Source: JAICMB01 sp035295125
GTDB taxonomy: Bacteria; Acidobacteriota; Terriglobia; Bryobacterales; Bryobacteraceae
Direction: 5' to 3'
NCBI GenBank assembly: GCA_035295125.1
Contig: DATGJP010000112.1
Span: forward strand, 1 to 64,000
DNA length: 64,000 nt
In this document: positions 8,831-17,448 of the stretch, piece after piece
Numbering within the stretch: position 1 is the stretch's first letter
How the letters are laid out: each line of letters begins with the position of its first letter
The notes under the pieces: model-generated
Told to the model about the DNA's origin: nothing
Seen by the model: only the letters and a program-made list of their open reading frames with translations
Database searches by the model: none
Program-made: the position numbers and the translations under genes

Positions 8831-9319
8831 ATGAGTGAGCATTCCGATCTTTTGGAGCGGCTGCGGCGCGGCGCGGAACTGGTGGCGGTATCGATAACGG
8901 GCGCCGCCGGGCCGGAGCTGGACTATACGCCGAAGCCGGGGGCGTGGAGCATTCGCCAGATTGTGGCGCACCTCTCGGATTCGGAGATTGTCGCCACAAT
9001 GCGGATGCGGCGCATTATCGCGGAAGATCGGCCCAAGCTGGAGGCTTACGACCAGAACGCCTGGGCGACGGGGCTGGACTATGCGAGTCGAAAGACGTCG
9101 CAAACGCTGGAGACTTTCCGCCGAATTCGGGCGGAGAATTATGAACTGCTGAAGGATTTGCCGGTTGACGCTTTTGAAAGGATCGGCGTGCATTCGGAGC
9201 GAGGTCCGATATCGCTGCTGCAGGTTGTGCAGGATGTGGCGGAGCACGCCGAGAACCATGCCCAGCAACTGCGGAACCGGCGCGGTGAATATAAACTGTT
9301 CAGAGCGAGCACGAAATGA
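8831..9319 (+). CDS. DinB-family four-helix metalloprotein
   Basis: The 162-residue product matches the DinB/YfiT-like fold: an N-terminal helix MSEHSDLLERLRRGAELV, WSIRQIVAHLSDSE with the first metal-type His, and VVQDVAEHAENHAQQL near the end with further His residues. Members of this superfamily are metal-dependent and include thiol-S-transferases and maleylpyruvate isomerases; most have no known substrate. Its TGA overlaps the ATG of the M28 peptidase gene (ATGA at 9316-9319), so the two are translationally coupled. Confidence 0.85.
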   Translation: MSEHSDLLERLRRGAELVAVSITGAAGPELDYTPKPGAWSIRQIVAHLSDSEIVATMRMRRIIAEDRPKLEAYDQNAWATGLDYASRKTSQTLETFRRIRAENYELLKDLPVDAFERIGVHSERGPISLLQVVQDVAEHAENHAQQLRNRRGEYKLFRASTK

Positions 9320-10905
9320 CTTCATACAAGATCCGCTATCTGGCCGCGGGATTCGCGGGGTTGCTGGCGGCATATGCCGCAACAGATTTCGGGACCGAGG
9401 GCAACCGCTGGTGGTCGCATATTGAGTACCTCGCCAGCGATGCCATGGAGGGCCGGGGACTCGGGACGGAAGGCTTCCGCAAGGCTTCGGAGTACGTTGC
9501 AGGCGAGTTCCAGAAGGCCGGGTTGAAGTCGGCGGGAACGTCGGGCTATTTCCAAACCATCGATTTCAACGTACGCGAGATCGATGAACCTCACTCGAGC
9601 GTGTCGCTGGTCAGGGGCGGCAAGGCAGAGAAGGTCGAACTCGGGAAGGAAGCGAACATCAGCCTGCGCGGCGAACCCATGAACGATGTCGATGCGGGAG
9701 CGGTGTTCGTAGGCTATGGGCTCACGGCGCCGGAGGCAAAGTATGACGACCTTGCCGGGCAGAATTTGAAGGGCAAGATCGCGGTTTACTTTGCGGCTGG
9801 GCCGAAGAATATTCCGGGTCCGCTCAGCTCGCATTATCAGCGGGAGCGATGGAAGTACCTGAAGGCGGCAGGGGTGGTTGGGACGGCGACGATTCAGAAC
9901 CCGAAGGCGATGGATATTCCTTGGGAACGGTCGACGCTGGCGCGCTTCCGTCCGGTTATCTCGCTGGCCGATCCGGCGATGAACGAGAGCGCCGGGGACA
10001 ATTTCGGGCTGACCATCAATCCGGCCGAAGCGGAGAAGTTTTTCGCCGGATCGGGTCACACGTTCGCGGAGCTTTTGAGCGATCTCGAAAACAACAAACC
10101 AATGCCGCATTTCGCGCTGCCGTATTCCTTCAAGGCGCACGTGGCGTTCAAGCAGACCAAGACGCAATCGCGCAACACGGTGGGGATTTACGAAGGCAGC
10201 GATCCGAAACTGAAGAACGAGTATGTCGCGATGAGCGCGCATCTCGATCATATCGGGATCGGCAAGCCGATTAACGGGGATGCAATTTATAACGGGGCGA
10301 TGGACGATGCCTCGGGTGTGGCGTCGGTGATCGAGGTGGCCAATCTGCTGCGTGAAAGCGGGGCCAAGACGAAGCGCTCGGTGCTGTTGGTGGTAGTGAC
10401 AGGCGAGGAGTCGGGGCTGCTGGGTTCGCGTTATTTCGCAACGCATCCAACGGTGCCGGCCGGGAGCATCGTGGCGGACATCAACCTGGACATGTTCCTG
10501 CCGTTGCATGCGCTGCATTCGCTGGAGGTGCAGGGAGTGCAGGAGTCGACGCTGGGGAATGACATTCGGGCGGTGGCGGCGGCCAATGGCGTGGGCGTTC
10601 AGACGGACAAGGAGCCGCAGCGGAACCTGTTTATCCGCAGCGATCAATATAGCTTTATCCGCCAGGGAGTTCCGGCGCTGGCGTTCAAGTTTGGTTACGA
10701 GTTTGGGTCTCCAGAAGAGAAATTGCATAAAGATTGGCTCAAAGAGCGCTATCATGCTCCTTCGGACGATTTAAAGCAGCCGGTGGATAAGGCGGCGGCT
10801 GGGAAATTCAATATCGTGATTGAACAACTTATCGAGCGGGTGGCGAATGCCAATTCGCGGCCGCAGTGGAACGGGGACAGCTTTTTCCGGCGGTTCAAGA
10901 CGTGA
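9316..10905 (+). CDS. M28-family zinc aminopeptidase with PA domain
   Basis: The 529-residue product starts with a signal or anchor segment (residues 1-22). Residues about 110-260 look like a protease-associated (PA) insert (GAVFVGYGLTAPE, LKGKIAVYF). The M28 catalytic core follows: His309 and Asp311 in SAHLDH, Asp330 in GAMDDASGVA, Glu364-Glu365 in TGEESGLLGS, Asp392 in INLDMF, and a late His in YHAPSDD. These are the two-zinc ligands and general base of the family. It should remove N-terminal residues from peptides outside the cytoplasm. It is coupled to the DinB gene upstream. Confidence 0.92.
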   Translation: MTSYKIRYLAAGFAGLLAAYAATDFGTEGNRWWSHIEYLASDAMEGRGLGTEGFRKASEYVAGEFQKAGLKSAGTSGYFQTIDFNVREIDEPHSSVSLVRGGKAEKVELGKEANISLRGEPMNDVDAGAVFVGYGLTAPEAKYDDLAGQNLKGKIAVYFAAGPKNIPGPLSSHYQRERWKYLKAAGVVGTATIQNPKAMDIPWERSTLARFRPVISLADPAMNESAGDNFGLTINPAEAEKFFAGSGHTFAELLSDLENNKPMPHFALPYSFKAHVAFKQTKTQSRNTVGIYEGSDPKLKNEYVAMSAHLDHIGIGKPINGDAIYNGAMDDASGVASVIEVANLLRESGAKTKRSVLLVVVTGEESGLLGSRYFATHPTVPAGSIVADINLDMFLPLHALHSLEVQGVQESTLGNDIRAVAAANGVGVQTDKEPQRNLFIRSDQYSFIRQGVPALAFKFGYEFGSPEEKLHKDWLKERYHAPSDDLKQPVDKAAAGKFNIVIEQLIERVANANSRPQWNGDSFFRRFKT

Positions 10906-10979
10906 GGCGGAGGTTTGGGCCGGCACAAACGCTTGCCCCACCTTGGCCCTGTGATATCCTGTAGCGCAATCCGCAATCC

Positions 10980-12515
10980 ATGGCGCAGCGCAACCCGCTA
11001 CCTCGCATCTGTATCGCGATGGGCTTTCCCGATGTGGAGAAGCTTCTCGAACACGCCCGCCGGGAAGTCGAAGCCGGGGAGAGTTTCTTCGAGTTCCGTC
11101 TCGACTATCTGGCCGACCCGGAACGGGGCGTACAGGCCATCCGGCGGTTTCTGACCGCTCATCCGGAATGTACAATTCTGGCGACTTGCCGGCGGCATCA
11201 AAACCAGGGAAAGTTCAACGGCAGCATCGAGGAGCAGGTTCGGGTTTTGGACGCTGCGATCGACGGGGGCGCGAAAGCGGTCGATTTGGAGATTGAGAGC
11301 GCCGAGAACGTGGTCGCGAAGGTGGATCAATTGCGCGGGCGGGCTCAGTTGGTGCTGTCGTACCACAATTTCGAAGGCACGCCGGTGCTGGACAACGTAG
11401 TGCGACGCATGGTGCGGATTCCGGCGGATGCGTACAAGATTGTTACGACCGCGAAGAAGCCGTCGGACAACTATCGGGTGCTTTCGCTGGCGAAGGCAAA
11501 TCCTCGGATGCCGCTGGTAATGCTTGCACAGGGGGAGACGGGGTTCGCAACGCGCGTGTTGTCGCCGGCTTGGGGTGGATTGTACACGTACGCCGCGCCG
11601 AGCACTTCGGAAGGGACGTCGGTTGGGCAGGTGAGCGCGCGCATGTTGCGGCACATGTATCGCGTGGAAAAGTTTTCGAAGGCCGCGAAGTTGTACGGCG
11701 TCATTGCCGACCCGGTGAGGCACTCGATTTCGCCGGCGGTTCACAATCGGGCGTTTCAGGCGCGGCGTTTGGATGCGGTATACCTGCCTTTTCTGGTTCA
11801 CGCTCCGCAACTGAAGGACTTCTTCACCCTGTGCGACAATCTTCCGCTGGCGGGGATCAGCGTGACGATACCGCACAAGCAGAAGGTGCTGCGATACCTG
11901 GATATCATCGATCCGCTGGCTCGCCGGATTGGGGCTGTGAACACGATCTGGAAGAAGGGCGGGAAGTGGCGAGGGGCGAACACCGACGCAGAGGCCGTCA
12001 CGATACCGCTGGCGAAACACATGCGGCTGTCGAAGGCAAACATACTGCTGGCGGGGAATGGCGGCGCGGCTCGAAGCGCGGCTTTTGCACTGCTGGAGAG
12101 CGGGGCCAAGGTTTCGATTGTCGGACGTAACCCGGACCGTGTTCGAGCTTTTGCCAAGATGTGCGGGGGCGAGCCGCTGCTGCGGGAGCAGGCGGAATCG
12201 AGGCACTTCGATGCGTTTTTGCATGCGACTCCTTTGGGGATGTATCCACGGATCGGAGAATGTTTCTTTCCGGACTGCATTCCGGCGGACGTAGTGTTCG
12301 ACATGGTTTACAACCCCATGGACACGGTGCTGCTGAAGCGGGCCGCGGAACAGGGGAAGGTGATTATCCGGGGTCTCGAGATGTTCATCGAGCAGGCGGT
12401 GAAACAGTTTGAGATCTGGACGGGCGAGCAGGCTCCGCGGTCGGCTATGGAGAAGGCCGCCATGGAAGCGCTAGGGGCGTCGCGGGCGGAAGCAGCAGGG
12501 CTGGATCAGTTATGA
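10980..12515 (+). CDS. aroDE: Bifunctional 3-dehydroquinate dehydratase / shikimate dehydrogenase
   Basis: This 511-residue fusion joins two consecutive steps of the shikimate pathway. Residues about 5-235 are a type I dehydroquinase: FFEFRLDYLADPE, the catalytic His in LVLSYHNFEGT and the Schiff-base Lys in DAYKIVTTAKK. Residues about 238-500 are shikimate dehydrogenase: GVIADPVRHSISPAVHN, SVTIPHKQKVL with the catalytic Lys, GAVNTI, NTDAEA and the NADP loop AGNGGAARSAAF. It turns 3-dehydroquinate into shikimate in the cytoplasm. The same fusion order is known from plants and Chlamydia. Its stop overlaps the next start (ATGA at 12512-12515). Confidence 0.95.
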   Translation: MAQRNPLPRICIAMGFPDVEKLLEHARREVEAGESFFEFRLDYLADPERGVQAIRRFLTAHPECTILATCRRHQNQGKFNGSIEEQVRVLDAAIDGGAKAVDLEIESAENVVAKVDQLRGRAQLVLSYHNFEGTPVLDNVVRRMVRIPADAYKIVTTAKKPSDNYRVLSLAKANPRMPLVMLAQGETGFATRVLSPAWGGLYTYAAPSTSEGTSVGQVSARMLRHMYRVEKFSKAAKLYGVIADPVRHSISPAVHNRAFQARRLDAVYLPFLVHAPQLKDFFTLCDNLPLAGISVTIPHKQKVLRYLDIIDPLARRIGAVNTIWKKGGKWRGANTDAEAVTIPLAKHMRLSKANILLAGNGGAARSAAFALLESGAKVSIVGRNPDRVRAFAKMCGGEPLLREQAESRHFDAFLHATPLGMYPRIGECFFPDCIPADVVFDMVYNPMDTVLLKRAAEQGKVIIRGLEMFIEQAVKQFEIWTGEQAPRSAMEKAAMEALGASRAEAAGLDQL

Positions 12516-12712
12516 CACGACGAGAGCTGGTTTTGACGGCATCGGCGGCCTCGGCTGTGGTTATGGTTTCGGGGCAGGAGGCTCCGGCACTGCCACAGAA
12601 TGCGGAAGAGGAGCTGCGGGCGGCCCGGGAGCAGAATGGGCAGATTGCGCGGGCCGTCGCGGCGGTGGCGCTTCCGATGGAGACGGAGCCGGCTTGCCAT
12701 TTTAAGGCTTAA
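12512..12712 (+). CDS. Small exported protein with Tat-like signal
   Basis: The 66-residue protein begins MTRRELVLTASAASAVVMVSG, a twin-arginine-like signal. A helical, charged middle follows (ALPQNAEEELRAAREQNGQI), and the tail is VALPMETEPACHFKA. It overlaps the stop of aroDE by four bases and lies 105 bases before the amidase gene. I recall similar short acidobacterial proteins ending in TEPA-x-x-F next to amidases, but cannot check this here. Function unknown. Confidence 0.65.
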   Translation: MTRRELVLTASAASAVVMVSGQEAPALPQNAEEELRAAREQNGQIARAVAAVALPMETEPACHFKA

Positions 12713-12817
12713 GTTTGGAGGCGGCGTTAGTTGGAACCTGTCCGCGGGCTGGTCGGGCGGTGCGACGGTTTGGCGGGTGAAAGCTTTAATGGCCGCAGAT
12801 AACGCAGATAAAAAGTC

Positions 12818-14248
12818 ATGAATGACGACGTTTTCTTCGCGTCTATCGGAGAGCTCAACGCAAAGCTGAAGGCTCGGGAGTTTTCGGCTCGCGATTTGAC
12901 GCGGGCCTTCACGGAGCGGATGGAGAAGCTCGGGCCGCGATATAATGCGCTCGCTTTGTTGCTGCCGCAGCAGGCGATTCGGGCGGCTAAGAACATCGAC
13001 GACGATCTGAAACGCCAGCGGTTTCGCGGTTTGCTGCAGGGGATTCCGTACGGCGTCAAAGATCTGCTTAGCCTGGAGAAACAGCCGACGACCTGGGGCG
13101 CGGCTCCTTATGCGGGGCAGGTGTTCGATTACACCGCCACCGTTATTAAGAAGCTCGATAAGGCCAACGCGGTTTTGACATCCAAGCTCGCCATGGTGGA
13201 GCTTGCGGGTGGGCCGAGTTATCGCTACGCGAACGCATCGTTGCAGGGTGCGGGGCTAAATCCCTGGGATCGGACGCGGTGGTCGGGCGGCTCGTCGAGC
13301 GGGTCGGCGATTGCGGTCGCGGCGGGGCTGGTGACGTTTGCCTTGGGGTCGGAGACGTCGGGGTCGATTCTCACGCCGAGCGCGTTTTGCGGGGTTACGG
13401 GTCTGCGGCCCACTTACGGTTTGGTGAGCCGGCATGGCGCGATGGCGCTCTCGTGGACCATGGATAAGATCGGGCCGTTGTGCCGGTCTGCCGAAGACTG
13501 CGGGATCGTGCTCGAAGCGATCGCGGGGGGCGATATCGAGGACCCGGCATCGGCTGGGAAGGGCTTCTACAACGCTCCACAATATACGCGGGATCTGAAG
13601 ACGATTCGCGTCGGGTACGCTCCGGTGGATTTCGAGGAATGGGCGGAGCCAGCCGCGCGCCCGGATCTGAAGAAGGCTTTCGAAGTGATCCGAGGGATGG
13701 GCATGCAGGTGGCCGAGGCGAAGCTGCCGGACTTCCCTTACGGGGCTTTGGCAGGGACGATCGTTTCGGCAGAGGCTGCGTCGATTTTTGAGCCGCTGAT
13801 CGAGAGCGGGAAAGTGGAACAGCTTGTCGATGCCAGGCAGAAAGCCGGGTTGAAGGCGGGGCTCGAAATTCCTGCGAAGGATTATCTTCGGGCGATGCGC
13901 GTGCGAAGCCTGGTGCAGAAGGCGTTCCGGGAGTTGCTGGCGGATGTCGATGTCCTGGTGACGCCAACACGGCCGGCGCCGGCGCCGAAGATCAGCGAAC
14001 CACTCGATCGATTGGGGGCCGGGCGCCCGCGACCGAAGGATCCGGGTTTCAGCTCGTTGATTCCGGCGGGCAACCTGGTGGGGATGCCGGCGCTTTCGCT
14101 GCCGTGCGGATTTGCGGATGGCATGCCTATCGCGATTTCTCTAGTGGGACGACCTTTTTCGGAGAATATCCTGTTGAAGATCGGGCGCCAGTTTCAGGCA
14201 GAGACGGACTGGCACCGCCGGCGTCCTCCGATGGGCGAGCACGCCTGA
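12818..14248 (+). CDS. Amidase (amidase-signature family)
   Basis: The 476-residue enzyme carries the Ser-cisSer-Lys triad of the family: catalytic Lys in GIPYGVKDLL, the glycine/serine-rich GGSSSGSAIAVAAGLV, and the nucleophile region SETSGSILTPSAFCGVTGLRPTYG. No signal peptide is visible. GatA is similar, but no gatB or gatC lies nearby, so I prefer a stand-alone amidase hydrolysing an unknown amide. The small exported protein directly upstream suggests a shared transcript. Confidence 0.88.
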   Translation: MNDDVFFASIGELNAKLKAREFSARDLTRAFTERMEKLGPRYNALALLLPQQAIRAAKNIDDDLKRQRFRGLLQGIPYGVKDLLSLEKQPTTWGAAPYAGQVFDYTATVIKKLDKANAVLTSKLAMVELAGGPSYRYANASLQGAGLNPWDRTRWSGGSSSGSAIAVAAGLVTFALGSETSGSILTPSAFCGVTGLRPTYGLVSRHGAMALSWTMDKIGPLCRSAEDCGIVLEAIAGGDIEDPASAGKGFYNAPQYTRDLKTIRVGYAPVDFEEWAEPAARPDLKKAFEVIRGMGMQVAEAKLPDFPYGALAGTIVSAEAASIFEPLIESGKVEQLVDARQKAGLKAGLEIPAKDYLRAMRVRSLVQKAFRELLADVDVLVTPTRPAPAPKISEPLDRLGAGRPRPKDPGFSSLIPAGNLVGMPALSLPCGFADGMPIAISLVGRPFSENILLKIGRQFQAETDWHRRRPPMGEHA

Positions 14249-14679
14249 GAAAAAATCTCGTTTACATCGTACTGCACACATAGTGGAATTGTAAGTAAAC
14301 ACGGGAAAGCGGCCAAAATGCGACGCTGAGATGGGCGATGCGCGACGCAAATTTTCGGGTCTGCGTCGCGCTTTGCTCTGGGCTACTCGTGCGCTGGATT
14401 ATTCGGATTTCAAAGAACAGGCGCAGGGAACGTGCGGGCGGTCTGCGCGATTTCAGGGTAATGGGCGCGGCGGGCCGGGTGCGCGAACAGACAGCGGCGT
14501 GAAAGCCGAAAGCTTTGTGGAATGAGAGATGTAGGAAAGGCAGCACATATGTCGGGATTCTTTGTGATCGCGAGGAATCATGTTCCGTAATCTCGTCGCT
14601 TTTCCTGTTCCGGTTTGGAGCATTTTCGACGGCGCGGCACCGGTTTCTGTCGGGTGGCTTAATGACGTAGAGTATTTGG
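14249..14679. other. Intergenic region before the AraC gene
   Basis: No gene is supported. A spaced inverted pair, GTTTAC and GTAAAC, lies between about 14258 and 14300 just after the amidase stop. A 54-codon open frame at 14580-14744 overlaps the AraC start and shows no motif. Function of the stretch is not evident. Confidence 0.4.
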
Positions 14680-15477
14680 ATGCCCTCGATCAGTGTTGGT
14701 CGCATCACTCCATTGCCGTGTCAGGCGCTATTACGAGTCGGTGAGACATTCATTCCTACATGTGCCCCATCGCTGGGACCGCACAGGCACCCGTATGCCC
14801 AGCTGCACCTGGTGCTGAAAGGCACATACGTCGAGAGCAGTCGTGGAAAGGACTTCGATCTCGGGCCGGGTTCAGCATTATTCAGGCCGGCACAGGAACT
14901 GCACACAAACCGATTCGTAGGAACGGCGGTGCGCGGACTACTGATTGATATTGAACCCTCGATATTAAGTCCTCTGCTGCCCGGTCTCGACCTTGCGACC
15001 CCGTGCTATTTCCCTGCGCGCACATTCGACGACCTGTGCTCCGATTTCGAATGTGAAAGCAGGCAGGACGCATCGGAGCGCTACACGGCTCTTCATGCTC
15101 TGGCCCTCACGCTGGCCGTACGCCTGTCGCGCCACGGGAGATCTCTTGCAACCGCGAAGCCCGCGTGGGTTGAGGAAGCCAAAGTAATCATCTGCAGCCG
15201 ATATTCCGAAGATTTGCGTCTGGGCGCCCTGTCGAACGAGATCGGTGTCGCACCGTCAACGCTGGCAGCTGCCTTTCGCACATACATGCAGCAATCAGTC
15301 GGAGAGTTTTTGATCAACGTCCGGCTGCAACATGCTCGCACCGCGATTCTCGAGAGCGACACACCATTATCCAGAGTTGCGGTGTCCTGCGGTTTTTACG
15401 ACCAGGCTCACCTGACACGTGCATTCCGGCGTCAGTACGGAATTACGCCCGCCAGGTTGCGCAGGCGATTCGCTTGA
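14680..15477 (+). CDS. AraC-family transcriptional regulator
   Basis: The 265-residue protein has a cupin-like N-terminal half (LGPHRHPYAQLHLVLKGTY, GSALFRPAQELHTNRF) that resembles ligand-sensing arms. The AraC double helix-turn-helix is at about 165-262: LRLGALSNEIGVAPSTLAAAF, then SRVAVSCGFYDQAHLTRAF and RRQYGITPARLRR. It should bind DNA in response to a small molecule. The downstream membrane protein gene, 72 bases away on the same strand, is the nearest candidate target. The start codon has only a weak ribosome site. Confidence 0.9.
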   Translation: MPSISVGRITPLPCQALLRVGETFIPTCAPSLGPHRHPYAQLHLVLKGTYVESSRGKDFDLGPGSALFRPAQELHTNRFVGTAVRGLLIDIEPSILSPLLPGLDLATPCYFPARTFDDLCSDFECESRQDASERYTALHALALTLAVRLSRHGRSLATAKPAWVEEAKVIICSRYSEDLRLGALSNEIGVAPSTLAAAFRTYMQQSVGEFLINVRLQHARTAILESDTPLSRVAVSCGFYDQAHLTRAFRRQYGITPARLRRRFA

Positions 15478-15549
15478 ACTGTACAAACGTCATGCAGAAA
15501 TACAAGACGATCCTGAAGGGAATGGGGCATTCTGGCAGGGAAGGAAGTC

Positions 15550-15993
15550 ATGACCAGAACACAGGCGGTGCTGAGAAGCATCGCGGCCCCCATTTTCGGC
15601 TATGTTGTCATCGCCGTGGGTACGACGATCAGTTTTCACCTGGCCGGCGGCATCAATCTTCGTTCGCCGCTTCCCAACTTCGTTTTAGGAACGATAGGAA
15701 TCTTAGTCTCCGGCCTGCTCGGAGGCGTGGCGGCCGGATTAGTTGCGGGCCGGAAGCCCGTCTGGCATGCCACTAGCGTGCTGATCTTCCTGATGATGGA
15801 TTCTGTGACGGTATTGTTCTTCCGAAACAAACACCGTCTCGACCCGCTTTGGTTCGGAATGACGAGCGCGACAGGGCTGATGGCTGCGACAATTGCCGGC
15901 GGATTGCTGCTGAGGTTCGTTCAAGCGCGGTCAACCGTTCAGAGGGCTGAGAGCCCGGGGCATGATATTGAGCGTATTCACTCCGAGAAATGA
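15550..15993 (+). CDS. Small integral membrane protein, unknown function
   Basis: The 147-residue protein has about four hydrophobic helices: IFGYVVIAVGTTISFHLAGG, FVLGTIGILVSGLLGGVAAGLVAG, VLIFLMMDSVTVLFF and MTSATGLMAATIAGGLLL. The tail is short and charged. The ribosome site GGGAAGGAAG just before the ATG supports the start. No family motif was recognised. It follows the AraC gene and may be controlled by it. Confidence 0.7.
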   Translation: MTRTQAVLRSIAAPIFGYVVIAVGTTISFHLAGGINLRSPLPNFVLGTIGILVSGLLGGVAAGLVAGRKPVWHATSVLIFLMMDSVTVLFFRNKHRLDPLWFGMTSATGLMAATIAGGLLLRFVQARSTVQRAESPGHDIERIHSEK

Positions 15994-16007
15994 GGCCTTT
16001 CGACAAG

Positions 16008-16048
16008 GCGGGTTAACAACCCGCCGCAGGCTGCCAGCCTGCATCACA
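16008..16048. repeat. Partial MITE-like repeat (family A), right part
   Basis: Two adjacent hairpins occur: GCGGGTT-AAC-AACCCGC and CGCAGGCT-GCC-AGCCTGC. They are followed by ATCACAC, which matches most of the right terminal repeat of the full copies at 21033-21141 and 35884-36001. The left part of the element is missing. Confidence 0.8.
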
Positions 16049-16112
16049 CACCAGGACATCCTAATTCGGCTACTTTGAGATGGATTCCGGGTGGTTCAAT
16101 GGCAGGCGGAAA

Positions 16113-17366
16113 TTAGGGGGCGAAGTAGGCGTTGGTGTCGAGGATCAGGTCGGTCTGGCTGGTTGCCAGTACGCTAATGGCTCCGCCGGAACCAGCCGGT
16201 ACAAGTGCGGCGTTGGCGACAACTTTTCCCAGCGGGGAGTTCAAAGTGGATACCGTGGGCTGCTGTTGGCCGGCAGGCCAGGCTGCCAGGAAGGTCAGTG
16301 GACCTCCGGGCACGACAGTGAAATTCAGGGAATAAGCCTGGGCCGCGGCGGGTATGTTGCAGGAAGAGGACAGAAGCGGATAAGCTCGCGCAATATTGGC
16401 GGAGAGGCTTGGCGGGCCGAAGAATCCGGTGAAGCCATTTCCGCGGGTATCGGCGATACGGCAGGGTGCGAGCGTGTACAGCGACAACGCCCCGGGGCCG
16501 CCGGGCGCGGCGAAGTAGCCGTTGATATCGATGATCACGTCGGCGTCGTTGGACACGAAAACATTAATGCCTCCGCCTGTTCCGGCGGGTACGATTGCCG
16601 CGTTCGCCACCACGGCGCCGTCGGATGAATTCAGCGTCGAAACGAACGGCTGGGCCTGGCCTGCCGGCCACGTGGTCAAATAACCTAGCGTCGTGTGTGG
16701 CACCACCGTGATGTTCAGAGAATAAGCGTTGGCATTGCTCGGGATGATGCAGGTGGTGGAAGCAGGGATCGGGAATGTCCGGCTCGTGTTTCCATTCAAA
16801 AATGGAGGGCCGAAGGCATTTCCAAATGAGGCGGCGCGAGTGTCGACGATGCGGCACGGGCTCAGAGTGTAAAACGACAAGCTGTTCGGCGTCGTGACTG
16901 GAGCGAAGTAGCCGTCAATGTCGATGATCAGATCCGTGGCATCGCTCGCGAAGACATTAATGGCGCCGCTTGTTCCGGCGGGAACAATTGCCGCGTTGGC
17001 GAGGATGCGGCCGTCGAAGGAGTTGAGCGTTGAGACGGTCGGCTGAGTCTGCCCGGCCGGCCAAACGGTCAGGAACGTCAGGCCTCCTTTCGGGACTACC
17101 GTCACGTTCAGGGAATAAGCTGAAGCGGTATTGGGGATGTTGCAGGTGCTCTGCTGAACAGGCACGTTTCGCGTGCCGCCTGCTGCCAACGCCGGTCCTC
17201 CGAACGTGCCCGCAGCGTTGCGAGTATCGAGAACACGACACGGCGTAACCGGGATAAAACGAAGCGCCTGCGGGGTCTGGCCCTGAGCGACAGCACAAAC
17301 AGGCAACAGCAAAGATCCGACGCCAGTCACAAGGTGGGCGAAACTGCCCGCGGCACCCTTCCTCAT
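16113..17366 (-). CDS. Exported protein of three tandem DTR...NGYF domains
   Basis: The 417-residue protein starts with a signal peptide (about 1-28, ending PVCAVAQ). Three tandem copies of ~130 residues follow. Each reads, in order: TPCR(V/I)xDTR, a conserved Cys (STCNIP, TTCIIP, SSCNIP), AYSLN(V/I/F)TVVP, a WPAGQ with L upstream, STLNS, ANAA(I/L)VPAG, and D-I-(D/N)-G-Y-F or its variant DTNAYF. The paired Cys in each copy may form disulfides. Related domains occur in exported proteins of several phyla as I recall; their role is unknown. The frame is open to 17435, but the Met at 17366 gives a clean signal peptide and leaves the padR control region free. It is divergent from padR. Two decayed single copies lie at 284-614 and 43001-43210. 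Confidence 0.8.
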   Translation of the reverse strand: MRKGAAGSFAHLVTGVGSLLLPVCAVAQGQTPQALRFIPVTPCRVLDTRNAAGTFGGPALAAGGTRNVPVQQSTCNIPNTASAYSLNVTVVPKGGLTFLTVWPAGQTQPTVSTLNSFDGRILANAAIVPAGTSGAINVFASDATDLIIDIDGYFAPVTTPNSLSFYTLSPCRIVDTRAASFGNAFGPPFLNGNTSRTFPIPASTTCIIPSNANAYSLNITVVPHTTLGYLTTWPAGQAQPFVSTLNSSDGAVVANAAIVPAGTGGGINVFVSNDADVIIDINGYFAAPGGPGALSLYTLAPCRIADTRGNGFTGFFGPPSLSANIARAYPLLSSSCNIPAAAQAYSLNFTVVPGGPLTFLAAWPAGQQQPTVSTLNSPLGKVVANAALVPAGSGGAISVLATSQTDLILDTNAYFAP

Positions 17367-17403
17367 ATTTCCAGTATGCAATGACCGGGCGGCCTCTTGA
17401 TGT

Positions 17404-17445
17404 TTGTAGATTACCGAGGTATCATTGTAGACCAATTAGGTATCA
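17404..17445 (+). promoter_or_regulatory. Tandem 21-bp direct repeat, candidate PadR operator
   Basis: Two adjacent 21-bp units, 17404-17424 and 17425-17445, both read TTGTAGA, six variable bases, AGGTATCA (16 of 21 identical). The second ends three bases before the padR ATG. Each has an ACC...GGT inverted core. PadR regulators commonly repress their own operon from such sites. Binding here is inferred. Confidence 0.6.
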
Positions 17446-17448
17446 CGC

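Noticed and set aside
7772..9319. Open frame of 515 codons ahead of and including the DinB gene
   Set aside because: Only the part from 8831 matches DinB. The rest is the antisense of the gamma-glutamyltransferase gene.
8783..9382. 200-codon N-terminal extension of the gamma-glutamyltransferase frame
   Set aside because: It is antisense to DinB and M28 and Arg-rich; the signal peptide starts at 8782.
10998..12224. 408-codon frame antisense to aroDE
   Set aside because: It is a shadow of aroDE and rich in Arg, His and Gln, without a domain.
14580..14744. 54-codon frame overlapping the AraC start
   Set aside because: It has no motif or ribosome site and overlaps a well-supported gene.
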